Shown: positions 34,162 through 42,888, counted from the stretch's first letter. The stretch is DNA of 64,000 nt from Neomelitea salexigens DSM 19753 (GCF_000422345.1 NZ_AULP01000001.1:558001-622000), one strand, 5' to 3'. Program-made: numbers and translations. The notes: generated by a model not told the origin, from the sequence alone.

Positions 34162-35184
34162 ATGCTAGATCCCATTTCCCTGGCCGAGCGCGGGTTAATC
34201 CCTGACCCCCTTATTCGCCTCGGCATCCGCCGCCAACTTCACGACCGTCTCGCGCAAGAGGGCCGCGACGACATCGATGCCAGCGAGCAGCGTCGCCGAG
34301 AATTTCGCGAAGCGCTGCGCCACTCGGAAATTGCCATCAATACCGACGATGCCAACGACCAGCACTACGAGGTGCCAGCGGCACTCTTTGAATTGATGCT
34401 GGGCCGCCGCTTGAAATACTCAAGCTGCTGGTGGGGCGATGGCATCGACAATATTAACGATGCTGAAGAAGCCATGCTCGAGCTCTACGCTAAGCGCGCT
34501 CAGCTGCACGGTGGCCAACGTATTTTGGAACTCGGCTGCGGCTGGGGGAGTTTTTGTCTGTGGGCCGCCGAGCGCTACCCCGGCAGCCATATTACCGCGG
34601 TATCCAATTCCCACGGACAGCGCGAATATATTGAGGCGCAGGCGCGGCTACGTGGGCTGAATAATTTAGAGGTGATCACCTGCAATGTCGCCGACTTAAC
34701 ACTCGACCAGCGCTTCGACCGCGTTGTTAGCATTGAAATGCTGGAACATGTGCGCAACTACCGCGAGCTATTGAAAAACGTCGCAAGCTGGCTGGAACCA
34801 GAGGGCCTGATGTTTGTGCACATCTTCTGCCATGCCCACCTGCACTACCCCTTTGATGGCGGCTGGATGACCGACAACTTTTTTGCCGGTGGTCAGATGC
34901 CCGCCTTCGACACGCTCATGCACTTCTCGGAGCATATGCGGATCGCCGATAGCTGGCGCGTAAACGGCCTACATTACGCGCAAACACTGGAGGCCTGGCT
35001 TGAGAAGTTAGACCAGCAGCGCCCGCGGGCAATGGAAATTCTTGCCGATGCGCCCAATCCGCGCGTTCAGCTCCAGCGCTGGCGCATGTTCATGCTGGCC
35101 TGCGCGGAGTTGTTCGCGTATCAGGGCGGCAATGAATGGCTGGTAGGCCATTACTTGCTCACCCCTGGGCAACAAGCCGACTAA
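34162..35184 (+). CDS. SAM-dependent methyltransferase, cyclopropane-fatty-acid synthase-like
   Basis: 340 residues. Rossmann methyltransferase with LELGCGWGSFCLWAAERYPG (SAM loop, about 119-138), ITAVSNSHGQREYIE, FDRVVSIEMLEHVRNY and HIFCHAHLHYPFD; the N-terminal part holds NDQHYEVPAALFELMLGRRLKYSSCWW, as in CFA synthases and coclaurine N-methyltransferase-like proteins. It is shorter than classical Cfa (about 380-420), so it may methylate another small molecule or lipid. Its 3' end lies 4 bases from the convergent acyl-CoA synthetase. Confidence 0.85.
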   Translation: MLDPISLAERGLIPDPLIRLGIRRQLHDRLAQEGRDDIDASEQRRREFREALRHSEIAINTDDANDQHYEVPAALFELMLGRRLKYSSCWWGDGIDNINDAEEAMLELYAKRAQLHGGQRILELGCGWGSFCLWAAERYPGSHITAVSNSHGQREYIEAQARLRGLNNLEVITCNVADLTLDQRFDRVVSIEMLEHVRNYRELLKNVASWLEPEGLMFVHIFCHAHLHYPFDGGWMTDNFFAGGQMPAFDTLMHFSEHMRIADSWRVNGLHYAQTLEAWLEKLDQQRPRAMEILADAPNPRVQLQRWRMFMLACAELFAYQGGNEWLVGHYLLTPGQQAD

Positions 35185-35188
35185 GACA

Positions 35189-36844
35189 TTAAGCACTGAG
35201 TTGGGCCTCCTGCTCAGCGCGTTGACGCAGCACAAAGCGCTGAATCTTGCCGCTGGAGGTTTTCGGCAGCGCGTCGACAAATTCAATTTCACGCGGGTAG
35301 GAATGCGTCGACAGGCGGCTGCGCACATGTTGCTGCAGCGCTTCCACCAGGGCGTCGTCGCCAGCGCTGCCTTCAGCCAACACCACATAGGCTTTCACAA
35401 TCGCGCTACGCTTGGCATCCGGCTTGCCCACAACACCGCTCTCCACCACCGCCTCATGCTCCAGCAGGCTGCTCTCGACTTCTGCAGGGCCGATGCGGTA
35501 TCCCGCTGATGCAATAATGTCATCATCGCGACCGGTGTAAGCGTGCGATCCGTCGCCGTTGCTAATCACCACATCACCCGTTAGGTAGTACTTGCCGTGA
35601 TAGGGGCGCTTTTCATCCCAGGTGTAGCCCTGGAAGAAGTACAGCGGCGAATTTTCCATATCAATCGCCAGCTCGCCCGTCTGCCCCGGCGCCACTTCAT
35701 TGAAGTTTTCGTCCAGCGCCACGAGTCGATAACCGGGAATTTGGTAGCCCATGCTCGCCTCGTGCTGAGGGTGGGACAGCTCGTGGAAATTGGCCGACGT
35801 CATGCCCGTTTCCGTCTGGCCGTAGTGGTCACACACCGTGCAATCAAAGGCGCGTTTTACCCAGCTAATCACCTCGGGATTTAGCGGCTCACCCGCACTG
35901 CTTGCCACCCGCAGATCGATCTCCGGGTAGTCTGCCACCAGCTTGTCATTGGCCATCAGCAGGCGGTATGCCGTGGGCGCCGCCGCCAAATTGGTAATTT
36001 TGTATTTGCGTAAAAACTCAAAGGTATTGTCAGCGGTAAAGCCGGCCTCGTTAAAGTGTGTGGTGCAACCTAACAACAGCGGGCCCACCACCGCGTAATA
36101 CAAGCCGTAAGCCCAGCCGGGGTCGGCCACATTCCAGAAGTTATCGTCTTCACGCAGGCCCACGGCGTAGCGCATATACATCCAAAATGCCGCCAGTGCG
36201 CGGGCAGGCACCGCTACCCCCTTCGACTTGCCGGTGGTTCCCGAGGTAAACATCTGCAGGAAAGGCTCGTCAGCCGAAATTTTAACCGGCGCGAACGCTT
36301 CGCTCTGGCGCTCAATTTCCGGCCAGTACAGAAAGTCTGCTTCGCTGGCCAGCGCATCATTTTCATCCGCCAGTAACAGCGATGTCGGCAAGCCCTCTAC
36401 CTCACGCAATTTCGACCACTGCTCGGTATTGGTGACAATCAGCTTGGTTTTCGCGGTTTGCAGGCGATATTCAATGGCACCGGAGCCGAAGGCGGTAAAC
36501 AAAGGCTGATACACCGCGCCGGCGCGGAGTGCGCCCAGCACACAAATCAATAGTTCAGGCGTACGCGGCAACAAACAGGCAACCCGATCGCCACGGCCAA
36601 TTCCGCGGGCCTGCAAAAAGCCGGCGAACTGCGCGGATCGGCGCTGCAACTCAGCAAAGGTCATCTCTCCAGGCTGACCGTCAACACGCTCGTAGCGCAG
36701 CGCTACGCGACTCTCGTCGGCGGCATAGCGGTCACAGATCTCCTCGCAAACATTCAGACCGTCGTTAAAATCACCGACAAAATTCTGTACTATTTGCTCC
36801 ATGGAAAAGTTATTAGCGAATTCCTGATAATTGCTCGCGTTCAT
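35189..36844 (-). CDS. AMP-forming acyl-CoA synthetase, acetyl/medium-chain type
   Basis: 551 residues. Adenylate-forming ligase: MFTSGTTGKSKGVAVP near 171-186 (P-loop-like A3 motif), DHYGQTETGM near 340-349, YLTGDVVISNGDGSHAYTGRDDDIIASAGYRIGP, and catalytic lysine in LPKTSSGKIQRF near 530-541. The beginning (NFSMEQIVQNFVGDFNDGLNVCEEICDRYA) fits the acetyl-/propionyl-/medium-chain acyl-CoA synthetase branch. Divergent from an AraC regulator across 165 bases containing a 7-bp inverted repeat, so that regulator may control it. Confidence 0.9.
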   Translation of the reverse strand: MNASNYQEFANNFSMEQIVQNFVGDFNDGLNVCEEICDRYAADESRVALRYERVDGQPGEMTFAELQRRSAQFAGFLQARGIGRGDRVACLLPRTPELLICVLGALRAGAVYQPLFTAFGSGAIEYRLQTAKTKLIVTNTEQWSKLREVEGLPTSLLLADENDALASEADFLYWPEIERQSEAFAPVKISADEPFLQMFTSGTTGKSKGVAVPARALAAFWMYMRYAVGLREDDNFWNVADPGWAYGLYYAVVGPLLLGCTTHFNEAGFTADNTFEFLRKYKITNLAAAPTAYRLLMANDKLVADYPEIDLRVASSAGEPLNPEVISWVKRAFDCTVCDHYGQTETGMTSANFHELSHPQHEASMGYQIPGYRLVALDENFNEVAPGQTGELAIDMENSPLYFFQGYTWDEKRPYHGKYYLTGDVVISNGDGSHAYTGRDDDIIASAGYRIGPAEVESSLLEHEAVVESGVVGKPDAKRSAIVKAYVVLAEGSAGDDALVEALQQHVRSRLSTHSYPREIEFVDALPKTSSGKIQRFVLRQRAEQEAQLSA

Positions 36845-36887
36845 GTTCCTGCCCGTCTGTTAATGCGTGTTTTATAACTATTGTGTG

Positions 36888-36905
36888 CTAGCGCCAACGC
36901 GCTAG
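36888..36905. promoter_or_regulatory. Inverted repeat CTAGCGC-CAAC-GCGCTAG
   Basis: Perfect 7-bp arms (36888-36894 and 36899-36905) in the divergent region between the acyl-CoA synthetase and the AraC-family gene. Candidate operator; no T-run follows, so not a terminator. Confidence 0.35.
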
Positions 36906-37009
36906 ACCGCGAAGAAAAAACTCAGCTTAGGCAATGCATCGCCCGAACAGAATGACATGTTCCAGCAGATAATTTGACAAGTTTTGCAGCACAGGACGGT
37001 CGCCATTTG

Positions 37010-38014
37010 ATGAAAAATCTCACCTTTTCGTCACACTATGCCCGCGCGATCCTGTGGGGTTTAGAGCAGCAGGGGCTGGATACTGACGCCCTGCTGCAAC
37101 AGCGCGGCATCGACCCTCAGCTGGTGCGCCAGCCTAAAGCCCGCGTGCCTACCGACCAATTTATCCGCCTGTTTAGACTGTGCTGGAAGACCCTTGATGA
37201 CGAGTTTATGGGGCGCAGTACCCTGCCCTGTCGCGTCGGCCACTTTCACTTGATGAGCGCCCTGGTTGTTCACGCCGACAACCTCGAAGAAGTGCTCAGA
37301 CAGAGCATTCGCGCCTACAGTTTATTTTCCGATGATGTTCGCATTGAGTTGCGGCACAGCGGCGACGAAGTGGAGCTGAGCCTCAACCACCTGCGCCCCG
37401 AACTCGACCCCGATAACTTTCTGGTTGAATGGTTACTACTGGTTTGGCACCGCTTGGTAGGCTGGATGATCGGCCGAAAAATCGTCCTCAGCCACGCCAA
37501 TTTTAAACACGCCCTGCCCGCGCATTTTGACGAGTATCGCTTTATTTTCCCCTGTGAATGCCACTTTGAGCGCGAGCGAAACAGCCTGTTTTTCAGCAAA
37601 AATTACCTGAGCATGCCGGTATGCCGCAGCAAGGAAGAGGTGGATGAATTTGTTCTGAGTTCCCCCCGCGACTTGCTGATCTGGACCGACGAAGACAACA
37701 GCCTCAGCACCCGCGTACGCCAGCTTCTCGAAGCCCAGGAAGAGTCGCGCCTGCCCAACTTGGAATGGGTGTCAGCGCAGCTGCATATGACCTCCTACAC
37801 TCTGTGTCGCAAGTTAAAAAGTGAGGGCAGCTCCTACCAGAAAATTAAAGACAACCTGCGCCGTGACCAGGCCATTGTGATGCTCACCCGGCAAAATCTC
37901 AGCGTTAGCGATATTTCGACAAAACTGGGCTTTGCCGAACCGGGTGCCTTTTCCCGCGCCTTCAAACACTGGACGGGGCTCAGCCCCCTCAGTTACCGCA
38001 AGCAAGACCATTAA
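37010..38014 (+). CDS. AraC-family transcriptional regulator
   Basis: 334 residues from the ATG at 37010; a TTG at 36974 would extend it by 12 residues. Arabinose_bd-type sensor domain (about 10-225; 'MSALVVHADNLEEVLRQSIRAYSLFSDDVRIELRH') and a C-terminal AraC DNA-binding domain (about 240-334; VSAQLHMTSYTLCRRKL-like HTH, then KLGFAEPGAFSRAFKHWTGLSPLSYRK). Similar in layout to the regulator at 21.2 kb but clearly a different protein. Probably regulates the divergent acyl-CoA synthetase gene or genes elsewhere. Confidence 0.9.
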   Translation: MKNLTFSSHYARAILWGLEQQGLDTDALLQQRGIDPQLVRQPKARVPTDQFIRLFRLCWKTLDDEFMGRSTLPCRVGHFHLMSALVVHADNLEEVLRQSIRAYSLFSDDVRIELRHSGDEVELSLNHLRPELDPDNFLVEWLLLVWHRLVGWMIGRKIVLSHANFKHALPAHFDEYRFIFPCECHFERERNSLFFSKNYLSMPVCRSKEEVDEFVLSSPRDLLIWTDEDNSLSTRVRQLLEAQEESRLPNLEWVSAQLHMTSYTLCRKLKSEGSSYQKIKDNLRRDQAIVMLTRQNLSVSDISTKLGFAEPGAFSRAFKHWTGLSPLSYRKQDH

Positions 38015-38032
38015 TCATAACGAGTTTGCTGT

Positions 38033-38479
38033 TCAGTACCCGTCTACCTCCAAAAAATACTTCAAGGCGAGATTCTCGGCGGCCATGCCCTCGCGCACTG
38101 CCTTACCGGTAAACATATCGGCCAGTGCGCGCAGTGGCCCCGTTATCGGCAGCTCATTTCTATAACGCACGCCACCGCCGGGCAGCGCTTCTATCGAGCG
38201 GCTGCGCTCACCGTAAGCGAACAGGGTGAACCATCCCATATCGCACCAGCGCAAACGCTTTCCGGGAACCACTTCCAACACCTTGTGCTTCACCTTCATG
38301 GTTTTGGTGCCCAAGCGAACAGTTACATCGACTATTTCGCCCTCGCGACACTGGCCCTGCGCCTGAATCAACCACGGATTCCAGCGGTGGTAGCCGTCAA
38401 AATCGGCAATCACTGCAAACACCGCGTCGGCATCAGCATTAATATCAATGTGCGTGGAATAAAAAATTTTCCGAAACAT
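38033..38479 (-). CDS. SRPBCC (START-like) domain protein
   Basis: 148 residues from the ATG at 38479, which has GGAGG 7 bases upstream. Features of the polyketide-cyclase/Bet v1 fold: STHIDINADADAVFAVIADFDGYHRWNPW at the start, GEIVDVTVRLG, RLRWCDMGW, SIEALPGGGVRYRNEL and a long C-terminal helix (AVREGMAAENLALKYFLE). The fold binds hydrophobic ligands. Convergent with the AraC gene; ligand and role unknown. Confidence 0.8.
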   Translation of the reverse strand: MFRKIFYSTHIDINADADAVFAVIADFDGYHRWNPWLIQAQGQCREGEIVDVTVRLGTKTMKVKHKVLEVVPGKRLRWCDMGWFTLFAYGERSRSIEALPGGGVRYRNELPITGPLRALADMFTGKAVREGMAAENLALKYFLEVDGY

Positions 38480-38550
38480 AAACAACCTCCGTAACGCCGC
38501 TGCCATCGCCTTCAACACGGCAAGAACGCAATATGATGATTAACACCGTC

Positions 38551-39420
38551 TTACAGCCAGCGCTCCGCTTCCGCTATGACCGTTTCTGTTCGGCGGGCCA
38601 GAGCGCCACGCCGAGCCACGCATAGGTATAGGGTTTCGCTGACAGGTTGGGCAAGGCGGTGGACGCAAATCTTCTTCTGGTTGTGGAAGGCTTCAACCGC
38701 ATACGCTGGTAAAACGGTAAACCCCAGGCCCATACTCACCGGCTCTAAAATCAAACCAATTTGGTTAGAAAATCCCCTTCGCTCAAACTGACCACAATGC
38801 TGGAATTCGGGAAAATTCGCGCCAAGCAGTAAGTTCGCGTGATGGCTTCCATCGGGGTGATCAATAAAACCGAGGGCAAGCAGCGACTGCCAATTCGGTT
38901 GCTTTAGCGAGGCTGGCGTGACCAGCAAAAGCGGCTCTTCAGTCACTGGCCTTGCGCTCAGCTCGGCAGTGGTCGGTCTGGCGCTCATAAGGCCGATATC
39001 GATCTTCGCCTCGGCAAGCGCTTGCTCTACTTCTGAGTTGGGCGCAAAGCGATACTCAATAATAAGCGCAGGGTGTTGGCGCTGCAGCGCCAGCAGTTTG
39101 GGGTAAAGCTTTAAGCCAACACTACCCGGCGACATCACGCGAACCCGCCCCTCGAAGGGCGGGTCATCACTGACCGTATGCTCCAAGTTCGCCAGCGACA
39201 GTAAAATCCCCTGGGCCTCGGCATAAAGGCGCTCCCCTGCCGGCGATAGCCGAAACTGCTTGCCCTCTCGCACCAGCAACTCCACTCCCAGCTGTTCTTC
39301 CAACTTGCGTATATGCTGGCTAACGCCGGACTGCGTCATATGCAGCTGCTGCGCCGTGCGCGTGAAATGCCCGACGTCGACCAGCGTGTAAAAACTGCGC
39401 AACCAAACCGTGTTTATCAT
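38551..39420 (-). CDS. LysR-family transcriptional regulator
   Basis: 289 residues. N-terminal winged helix: LRSFYTLVDVGHFTRTAQQLHMTQSGVSQHIRKLEEQLGVELLVRE, then linker helix and periplasmic-binding-protein-like sensor domain with VRVMSPGSVGLKLYPKLLALQRQHPALIIEYR. Divergent from the VOC-family gene across 96 bases that hold a 21-base inverted repeat; this is the standard LysR arrangement, so it probably regulates that gene. Confidence 0.9.
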   Translation of the reverse strand: MINTVWLRSFYTLVDVGHFTRTAQQLHMTQSGVSQHIRKLEEQLGVELLVREGKQFRLSPAGERLYAEAQGILLSLANLEHTVSDDPPFEGRVRVMSPGSVGLKLYPKLLALQRQHPALIIEYRFAPNSEVEQALAEAKIDIGLMSARPTTAELSARPVTEEPLLLVTPASLKQPNWQSLLALGFIDHPDGSHHANLLLGANFPEFQHCGQFERRGFSNQIGLILEPVSMGLGFTVLPAYAVEAFHNQKKICVHRLAQPVSETLYLCVARRGALARRTETVIAEAERWL

Positions 39421-39431
39421 TACATTTACTA

Positions 39432-39452
39432 ATCATTTGAATGACAAACGAT
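39432..39452. promoter_or_regulatory. LysR-type inverted repeat upstream of VOC gene
   Basis: ATCATTTG (39432-39439), AATGA, CAAACGAT (39445-39452): arms match at 7 of 8 positions and the site has the T-N11-A character of LysR recognition boxes. It begins 12 bases upstream of the lysR start and about 65 bases upstream of the VOC start. Confidence 0.5.
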
Positions 39453-39516
39453 AATTTTACGTTATTATTTTCACTATGTAACCTGCCCTCGTTGTTCACC
39501 ACTAGGAGCAGGAAAG

Positions 39517-40017
39517 ATGAAGCAGGTTTACCCACGCAATTTTTCGCATATTGGTATTTCCGTACCCAATCTCGATGAGGCCGTTACCTTCTACACCGAA
39601 GTGATGGGCTGGTACCTGATTATGGCGCCCACCGAGATCGTGGAAGACGGCAGCGCTATTGGCGAAATGTGCACAGATGTATTTGGTGCAGGCTGGGACA
39701 GCTTCCGCATTGCCCACCTTTCAACCGGCGACCGCATTGGTGTGGAGCTGTTTCAATTTAAAAACCAAAGCAACCCCGACAATAACTTCGAGTACTGGAA
39801 AACCGGCGTATTCCACTTTTGCGTCCAAGACCCGAACGTTGAGGAACTTGCCGAACGTATCGTCGCCGCCGGGGGCAAGAAGCGCATGGAAAAGCCCCGC
39901 TACTACTATCCGGGTGAGAAGCCCTACCGCATGATTTACATGGAAGACCCCTTCGGCAACATCCTAGAGATCTACAGCCACAGCTATGAGTTGGTATACA
40001 GCGAAGGCGCCTATTAA
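39517..40017 (+). CDS. VOC-family metalloprotein (glyoxalase/dioxygenase-like)
   Basis: 166 residues made of two beta-alpha-beta-beta-beta modules. Metal ligands can be read as His11 (FSHIGISV), Glu77 (GVELFQF), His100 (VFHFCV) and Glu151 (ILEIYSHSYE), the set of the glyoxalase I-like branch rather than the extradiol H-H-E set. AGGAGCAGGAAAG precedes the ATG. Likely an isomerase, lyase or resistance-type enzyme acting on a small molecule; LysR-controlled by context. Confidence 0.85.
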   Translation: MKQVYPRNFSHIGISVPNLDEAVTFYTEVMGWYLIMAPTEIVEDGSAIGEMCTDVFGAGWDSFRIAHLSTGDRIGVELFQFKNQSNPDNNFEYWKTGVFHFCVQDPNVEELAERIVAAGGKKRMEKPRYYYPGEKPYRMIYMEDPFGNILEIYSHSYELVYSEGAY

Positions 40018-40067
40018 CGCACCGCGCTGTATTGCCGCCAATCTGGAATCTCGCGCCAAGGTTGGCC

Positions 40068-40652
40068 TCAGTGCGCCCTGGGGGAGGCAAAAACATAGCC
40101 GCCCTCAACGGCTACGCCCTGCGTTAATCCGCAGCGCGTATAGATATCCGGCGATACAAAACCACCGTGCAGGAAAGAAGGAGCGGCGCCCTTTTCAACC
40201 TCAATCAAGGTATCTGGCTCGTCTAACTCACCGTAAGTTTGAATCAAACACACAGGCATCGCGGTGATCACAGCACGACACATGGCATTGATCTTAGCCA
40301 AACTCGCACGACCTTCATCCAGCTCGTGTTCCGGCACAATCAGAAAAAAAACGATGTATTCACTGTAATTACCAATAAACACCCGACACTCTTCAAACCC
40401 CGTGCCCTTGAGCAGAATTTGTCGGTAGTTCAGCGAAATATCATCGTCATCACCCAGGCGAAAATTATCGTCGAGCCTGGCCTGATTCCAGTGGATGATC
40501 TCAGGTAAGGCCATATCCTCCCCGCAGCCCCAGGCAAACACCTTATCAAAGGTCACACCGTCTACCTGCAACGCCGCGTAGAAGGCTTCCACAAATTGTG
40601 GGTGCAGGTCATCGCGGGAAAAACTGAACTCAAAGGTGGTGTAGGCAGGCAT
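40068..40652 (-). CDS. Hypothetical protein (194 aa)
   Basis: No family recognised. Soluble, acidic, with mixed alpha/beta character: FVEAFYAALQVDGVTFDKVFAW, a hydrophobic strand SEYIVFFLIVPEHELDEG, and helix LAKINAMCRAVITAMPVCLIQTYGEL. No signal peptide or membrane helix. A distant similarity to suppressor-of-fused-like immunity proteins was considered from the strand pattern but is not supported enough to name. Convergent with the VOC gene. Confidence 0.6.
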   Translation of the reverse strand: MPAYTTFEFSFSRDDLHPQFVEAFYAALQVDGVTFDKVFAWGCGEDMALPEIIHWNQARLDDNFRLGDDDDISLNYRQILLKGTGFEECRVFIGNYSEYIVFFLIVPEHELDEGRASLAKINAMCRAVITAMPVCLIQTYGELDEPDTLIEVEKGAAPSFLHGGFVSPDIYTRCGLTQGVAVEGGYVFASPRAH

Positions 40653-40791
40653 TGTTTTCTCTTGTTAGTAGCATACGCGTCAAAATGACCGGCGAGACAA
40701 CGGCGACGGGGGAGCAAATGTAAAGCTCGCCGCTATCAAACCGGGGCGCCTACGCGTTAAAGCGGGCCTTGGAAAACAATAAGCGCAGGTA

Positions 40792-41172
40792 TCAGCTATT
40801 CAGCCAAGCAAGCGCTTCATTCTCGTTTTCAAAATACTGCACCTCGCCCGAAATAAACCAGCCCCCCACCTTAGAGAGCCGCTCTTGCCATCGTTTATTG
40901 CCAACAATCGCAATTTTTTCAAACTCACTGCCGTGTTTGAGGCCCAGCTTGAGGTCGTCCCATGCGGCGCGCAGCTCCCAGCCCTCAAGCTCAGTGCCAT
41001 CAATAAGCGCCTTCACTTTTGGTGATTCCACCTTTTGCAAAGCGCCATCGATCATCGGCGTGATAATTTCATAATCTTCATGGGTAAGTTTTCCCTGCGC
41101 CTTTAACGACAGAAAAAACGCCTCCCCCACCCTGTCTATACCAATAGACAAACCGTGTTTTTCAACCTTCAT
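40792..41172 (-). CDS. SpoIIAA-like (STAS-fold) protein
   Basis: 126 residues from the ATG at 41172; AAGGAG lies 7 bases upstream and the TTG codons before it are unlikely starts. The sequence (GKLTHEDYEIITPMIDGAL, VKALIDGTELEGWELRAAWDDLKLGLKHGSEFEKIAIVGNKRWQE, final EALAWL helix) is the SpoIIAA-like family also annotated as DUF3478/CRAL-TRIO-like. Conserved WELRAAWDDL is typical. Function in Gram-negatives is unknown; possibly lipid binding or stress related. Confidence 0.85.
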   Translation of the reverse strand: MKVEKHGLSIGIDRVGEAFFLSLKAQGKLTHEDYEIITPMIDGALQKVESPKVKALIDGTELEGWELRAAWDDLKLGLKHGSEFEKIAIVGNKRWQERLSKVGGWFISGEVQYFENENEALAWLNS

Positions 41173-41327
41173 CAACAAACTCCTTAGCGATTAGCTCGCT
41201 CACCCTGCCCGATCATCATCGCGTTGCCGCTTTAAAGCACTATAGCCAGGTATGTCGGGCTGCGCAGGCGATTAAGCTGAGCGGTGTTACGTTTGTGTAG
41301 CTGACGGTTTTACTATATTTCAGGCAC

Positions 41328-41355
41328 AAAAAAAGGCAAGCCATTACAGCTTGCC
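41328..41355 (-). terminator. Rho-independent terminator of cold-shock gene
   Basis: On the minus strand GGCAAGC, loop, GCTTGCC (41335-41341 with 41349-41355) followed by at least seven T (A-run 41328-41334). It lies 22 bases beyond the csp stop. Confidence 0.85.
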
Positions 41356-41377
41356 TCTTATTAGAATAATCGAGCGA

Positions 41378-41587
41378 TTACACCGCGACGATATTCTCAG
41401 CCTGTGGGCCTTTTTGGCCTTGAGTTACATTGAACTCAACCAGCTGACCTTCAGCCAGAGTTTTAAAACCCGAGCTTACAATGGCACTGAAATGTGCAAA
41501 AACATCGGGACCAGACTTCTGCTCAATAAAACCGAAGCCTTTCGATTCGTTAAACCATTTTACGGTGCCAGTAGTTGTATTAGACAT
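41378..41587 (-). CDS. CspA-family cold-shock protein
   Basis: 69 residues from the ATG at 41587 with AGGA upstream; a longer in-frame ORF to 41635 has no ribosome site. Five-stranded OB fold: [15 protein letters not shown] (RNP1), DVFAHFSAI (RNP2), [20 protein letters not shown]. Binds single-stranded RNA/DNA as an RNA chaperone; may be cold-inducible or constitutive. A 15-base palindrome lies in the leader about 37-51 bases upstream of the start. Confidence 0.95.
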   Translation of the reverse strand: MSNTTTGTVKWFNESKGFGFIEQKSGPDVFAHFSAIVSSGFKTLAEGQLVEFNVTQGQKGPQAENIVAV

Positions 41588-42052
41588 GATAAATATCCTG
41601 TATATAAAAAGTATAAGAGTGCCTTCGTGCGGCACGAATAAGCGGGAAATATAAATTGAGATTTAGAAACTACAGGACGAAGAACTACAAAGAACGCAAC
41701 GAAATGGAGGTAATAAAAATATACTTACTTTCAAGCCGGACCCACGGTATAGGCCTGAGAGCACAAAGTCAAAGGTTTTCTCTCGCTGGAAAAATCGTAG
41801 AGCAAAGCATTTACCATCGGCAGAGCAACGCTGACCTTGTACAGCACAAAGTGGAACACCGGCGCTGTACTCAATATCCACCAAAAATGGCTTCATGGAC
41901 GCCACCAATCACGATCGATAACGGCGCAGATCAGCGCTCATCAGAGCCCCTCCAATAACGCCGAGGCTCACAACCGCTGATCAAGCGCCAAATCCAAAGG
42001 CGAAAACCGAGCGTAAGCGGTAGTACCTTCAATTAAAATAACAGTGAACGCC
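41588..42052. other. Leader/promoter region of csp; no gene seen
   Basis: About 465 bases between the cold-shock gene and the small membrane protein, divergent. Long leaders are usual for csp genes. It holds the TTCGTGC-G-GCACGAA palindrome (41624-41638). The two ORFs of about 80-100 codons here have no family-like sequence and overlap each other on opposite strands. Confidence 0.5.
41624..41638 (-). promoter_or_regulatory. Palindrome in csp leader
   Basis: TTCGTGC (41624-41630), G, GCACGAA (41632-41638), perfect 7-bp arms about 40 bases upstream of the csp start codon. It could fold as an mRNA hairpin near the ribosome site or be a protein site. Confidence 0.35.
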
Positions 42053-42358
42053 ATGAAAAATTTAGCCCTACGCATCTACGACTATTACACCTACATCTTC
42101 GACTCAAGCAGGAACCCGCTAAGACACATACCAGACCCTGTTAGCCGGTTTTACATCATGACGATCCTGGCCGCTATGTGGAGCTTCACCTTCGCCATGT
42201 ACATCGGCAGTATTATCTACTTTGGCATTAGTTTAGCCGCACACGTCATTCTGCTGTTGATGTTTTTCTTCACCATGGCCGTGTTCCACGACGCAGAAAA
42301 GAACAAATCGTCTTGGTTACTTAAGCTGCGCAGCCAAAAACGACACAAGGTGAGATAG
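42053..42358 (+). CDS. Small membrane protein (~101 aa)
   Basis: Starts at the ATG at 42053 or the in-frame GTG at 42044. Two hydrophobic helices (about 37-58, IMTILAAMWSFTFAMYIGSIIYF, and 60-80, ISLAAHVILLLMFFFTMAVF) between an aromatic N-terminal segment and a basic tail (KLRSQKRHKVR). No family recognised; the ribosome site is weak. Inner-membrane location with both ends in the cytoplasm is inferred from the positive charges. Confidence 0.6.
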   Translation: MKNLALRIYDYYTYIFDSSRNPLRHIPDPVSRFYIMTILAAMWSFTFAMYIGSIIYFGISLAAHVILLLMFFFTMAVFHDAEKNKSSWLLKLRSQKRHKVR

Positions 42359-42427
42359 TGCGAGCTCTGCGATCTGCGGCTCGATGCCTTGGCCTTTAGA
42401 AACGCAGCCAGCGTCGATTCGCCAAGG

Positions 42428-42474
42428 CTAGTAGGTTTCCTGCCCTAGCGCCCGCGGGCAGAGCTAGAAACTAG
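42428..42474. repeat. Long imperfect hairpin
   Basis: Nested arms: CTAG (42428-42431)/CTAG (42471-42474), GTTTC (42435-42439)/GAAAC (42467-42471) and CTGCCC (42440-42445)/GGGCAG (42456-42461). It sits 4 bases beyond the 3' end of the VOC gene on its downstream side, with no T-run. Could be a folded 3' element or a remnant of a mobile-repeat. Confidence 0.4.
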
Positions 42475-42477
42475 CAG

Positions 42478-42888
42478 TCATTCGTGAAGCCAGGGGGCGT
42501 AACTCAGACCAATCAACACGCCCTCAGGGCTCATAAAGCGAGCGATCGTCTGCCCCCAAGGCTCCGTGCGCGCCTCGTGAATAAAGGTCTGTCCCCTTTT
42601 CTGCATTTCACACACTGCCGCCTCGACCGCCGCTGCATCGGCCAGCTCAAACTCTATGGTTGAGGTAGGCTCAGCAAACTCCGTAGGCCATTCATCCTGA
42701 CCAAAGCAGGACTGCGCTGCCATCGCCAGCGGCCATACACCAAAGTGATTCGCGCCGGGAAACCGGTCCATAAAACGATAGTCATCCATCGCTTCTAATG
42801 GCAAACCCAAAGCGTCTTGGTACAAGGATTCACTCGTCGCGGGATCTTTCGTTATTACAGCAAAGCCCGCTATACACTTAACGTCCAT
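42478..42888 (-). CDS. VOC/glyoxalase-like protein
   Basis: 136 residues, start with AAGGGAG upstream. beta-alpha-beta-beta-beta modules: IAGFAVITKDPATSESLYQDALGLPLEAMDDYRF, then STIEFELADAAAVEAAVCEMQKRGQTFIHEARTEPWGQTIARFMSPEGVLIGLSY. Bleomycin-resistance/glyoxalase fold. The usual first-module His is replaced (AGFAVI), and the final Glu is in SPEGVLIG-type context with Gly, so metal binding may be lost. Function unknown. Confidence 0.75.
   Translation of the reverse strand: MDVKCIAGFAVITKDPATSESLYQDALGLPLEAMDDYRFMDRFPGANHFGVWPLAMAAQSCFGQDEWPTEFAEPTSTIEFELADAAAVEAAVCEMQKRGQTFIHEARTEPWGQTIARFMSPEGVLIGLSYAPWLHE

Noticed and set aside
41656-41958. 100-codon plus-strand ORF in the csp leader region
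   Set aside because: No start signal or domain; overlaps another ORF on the opposite strand.
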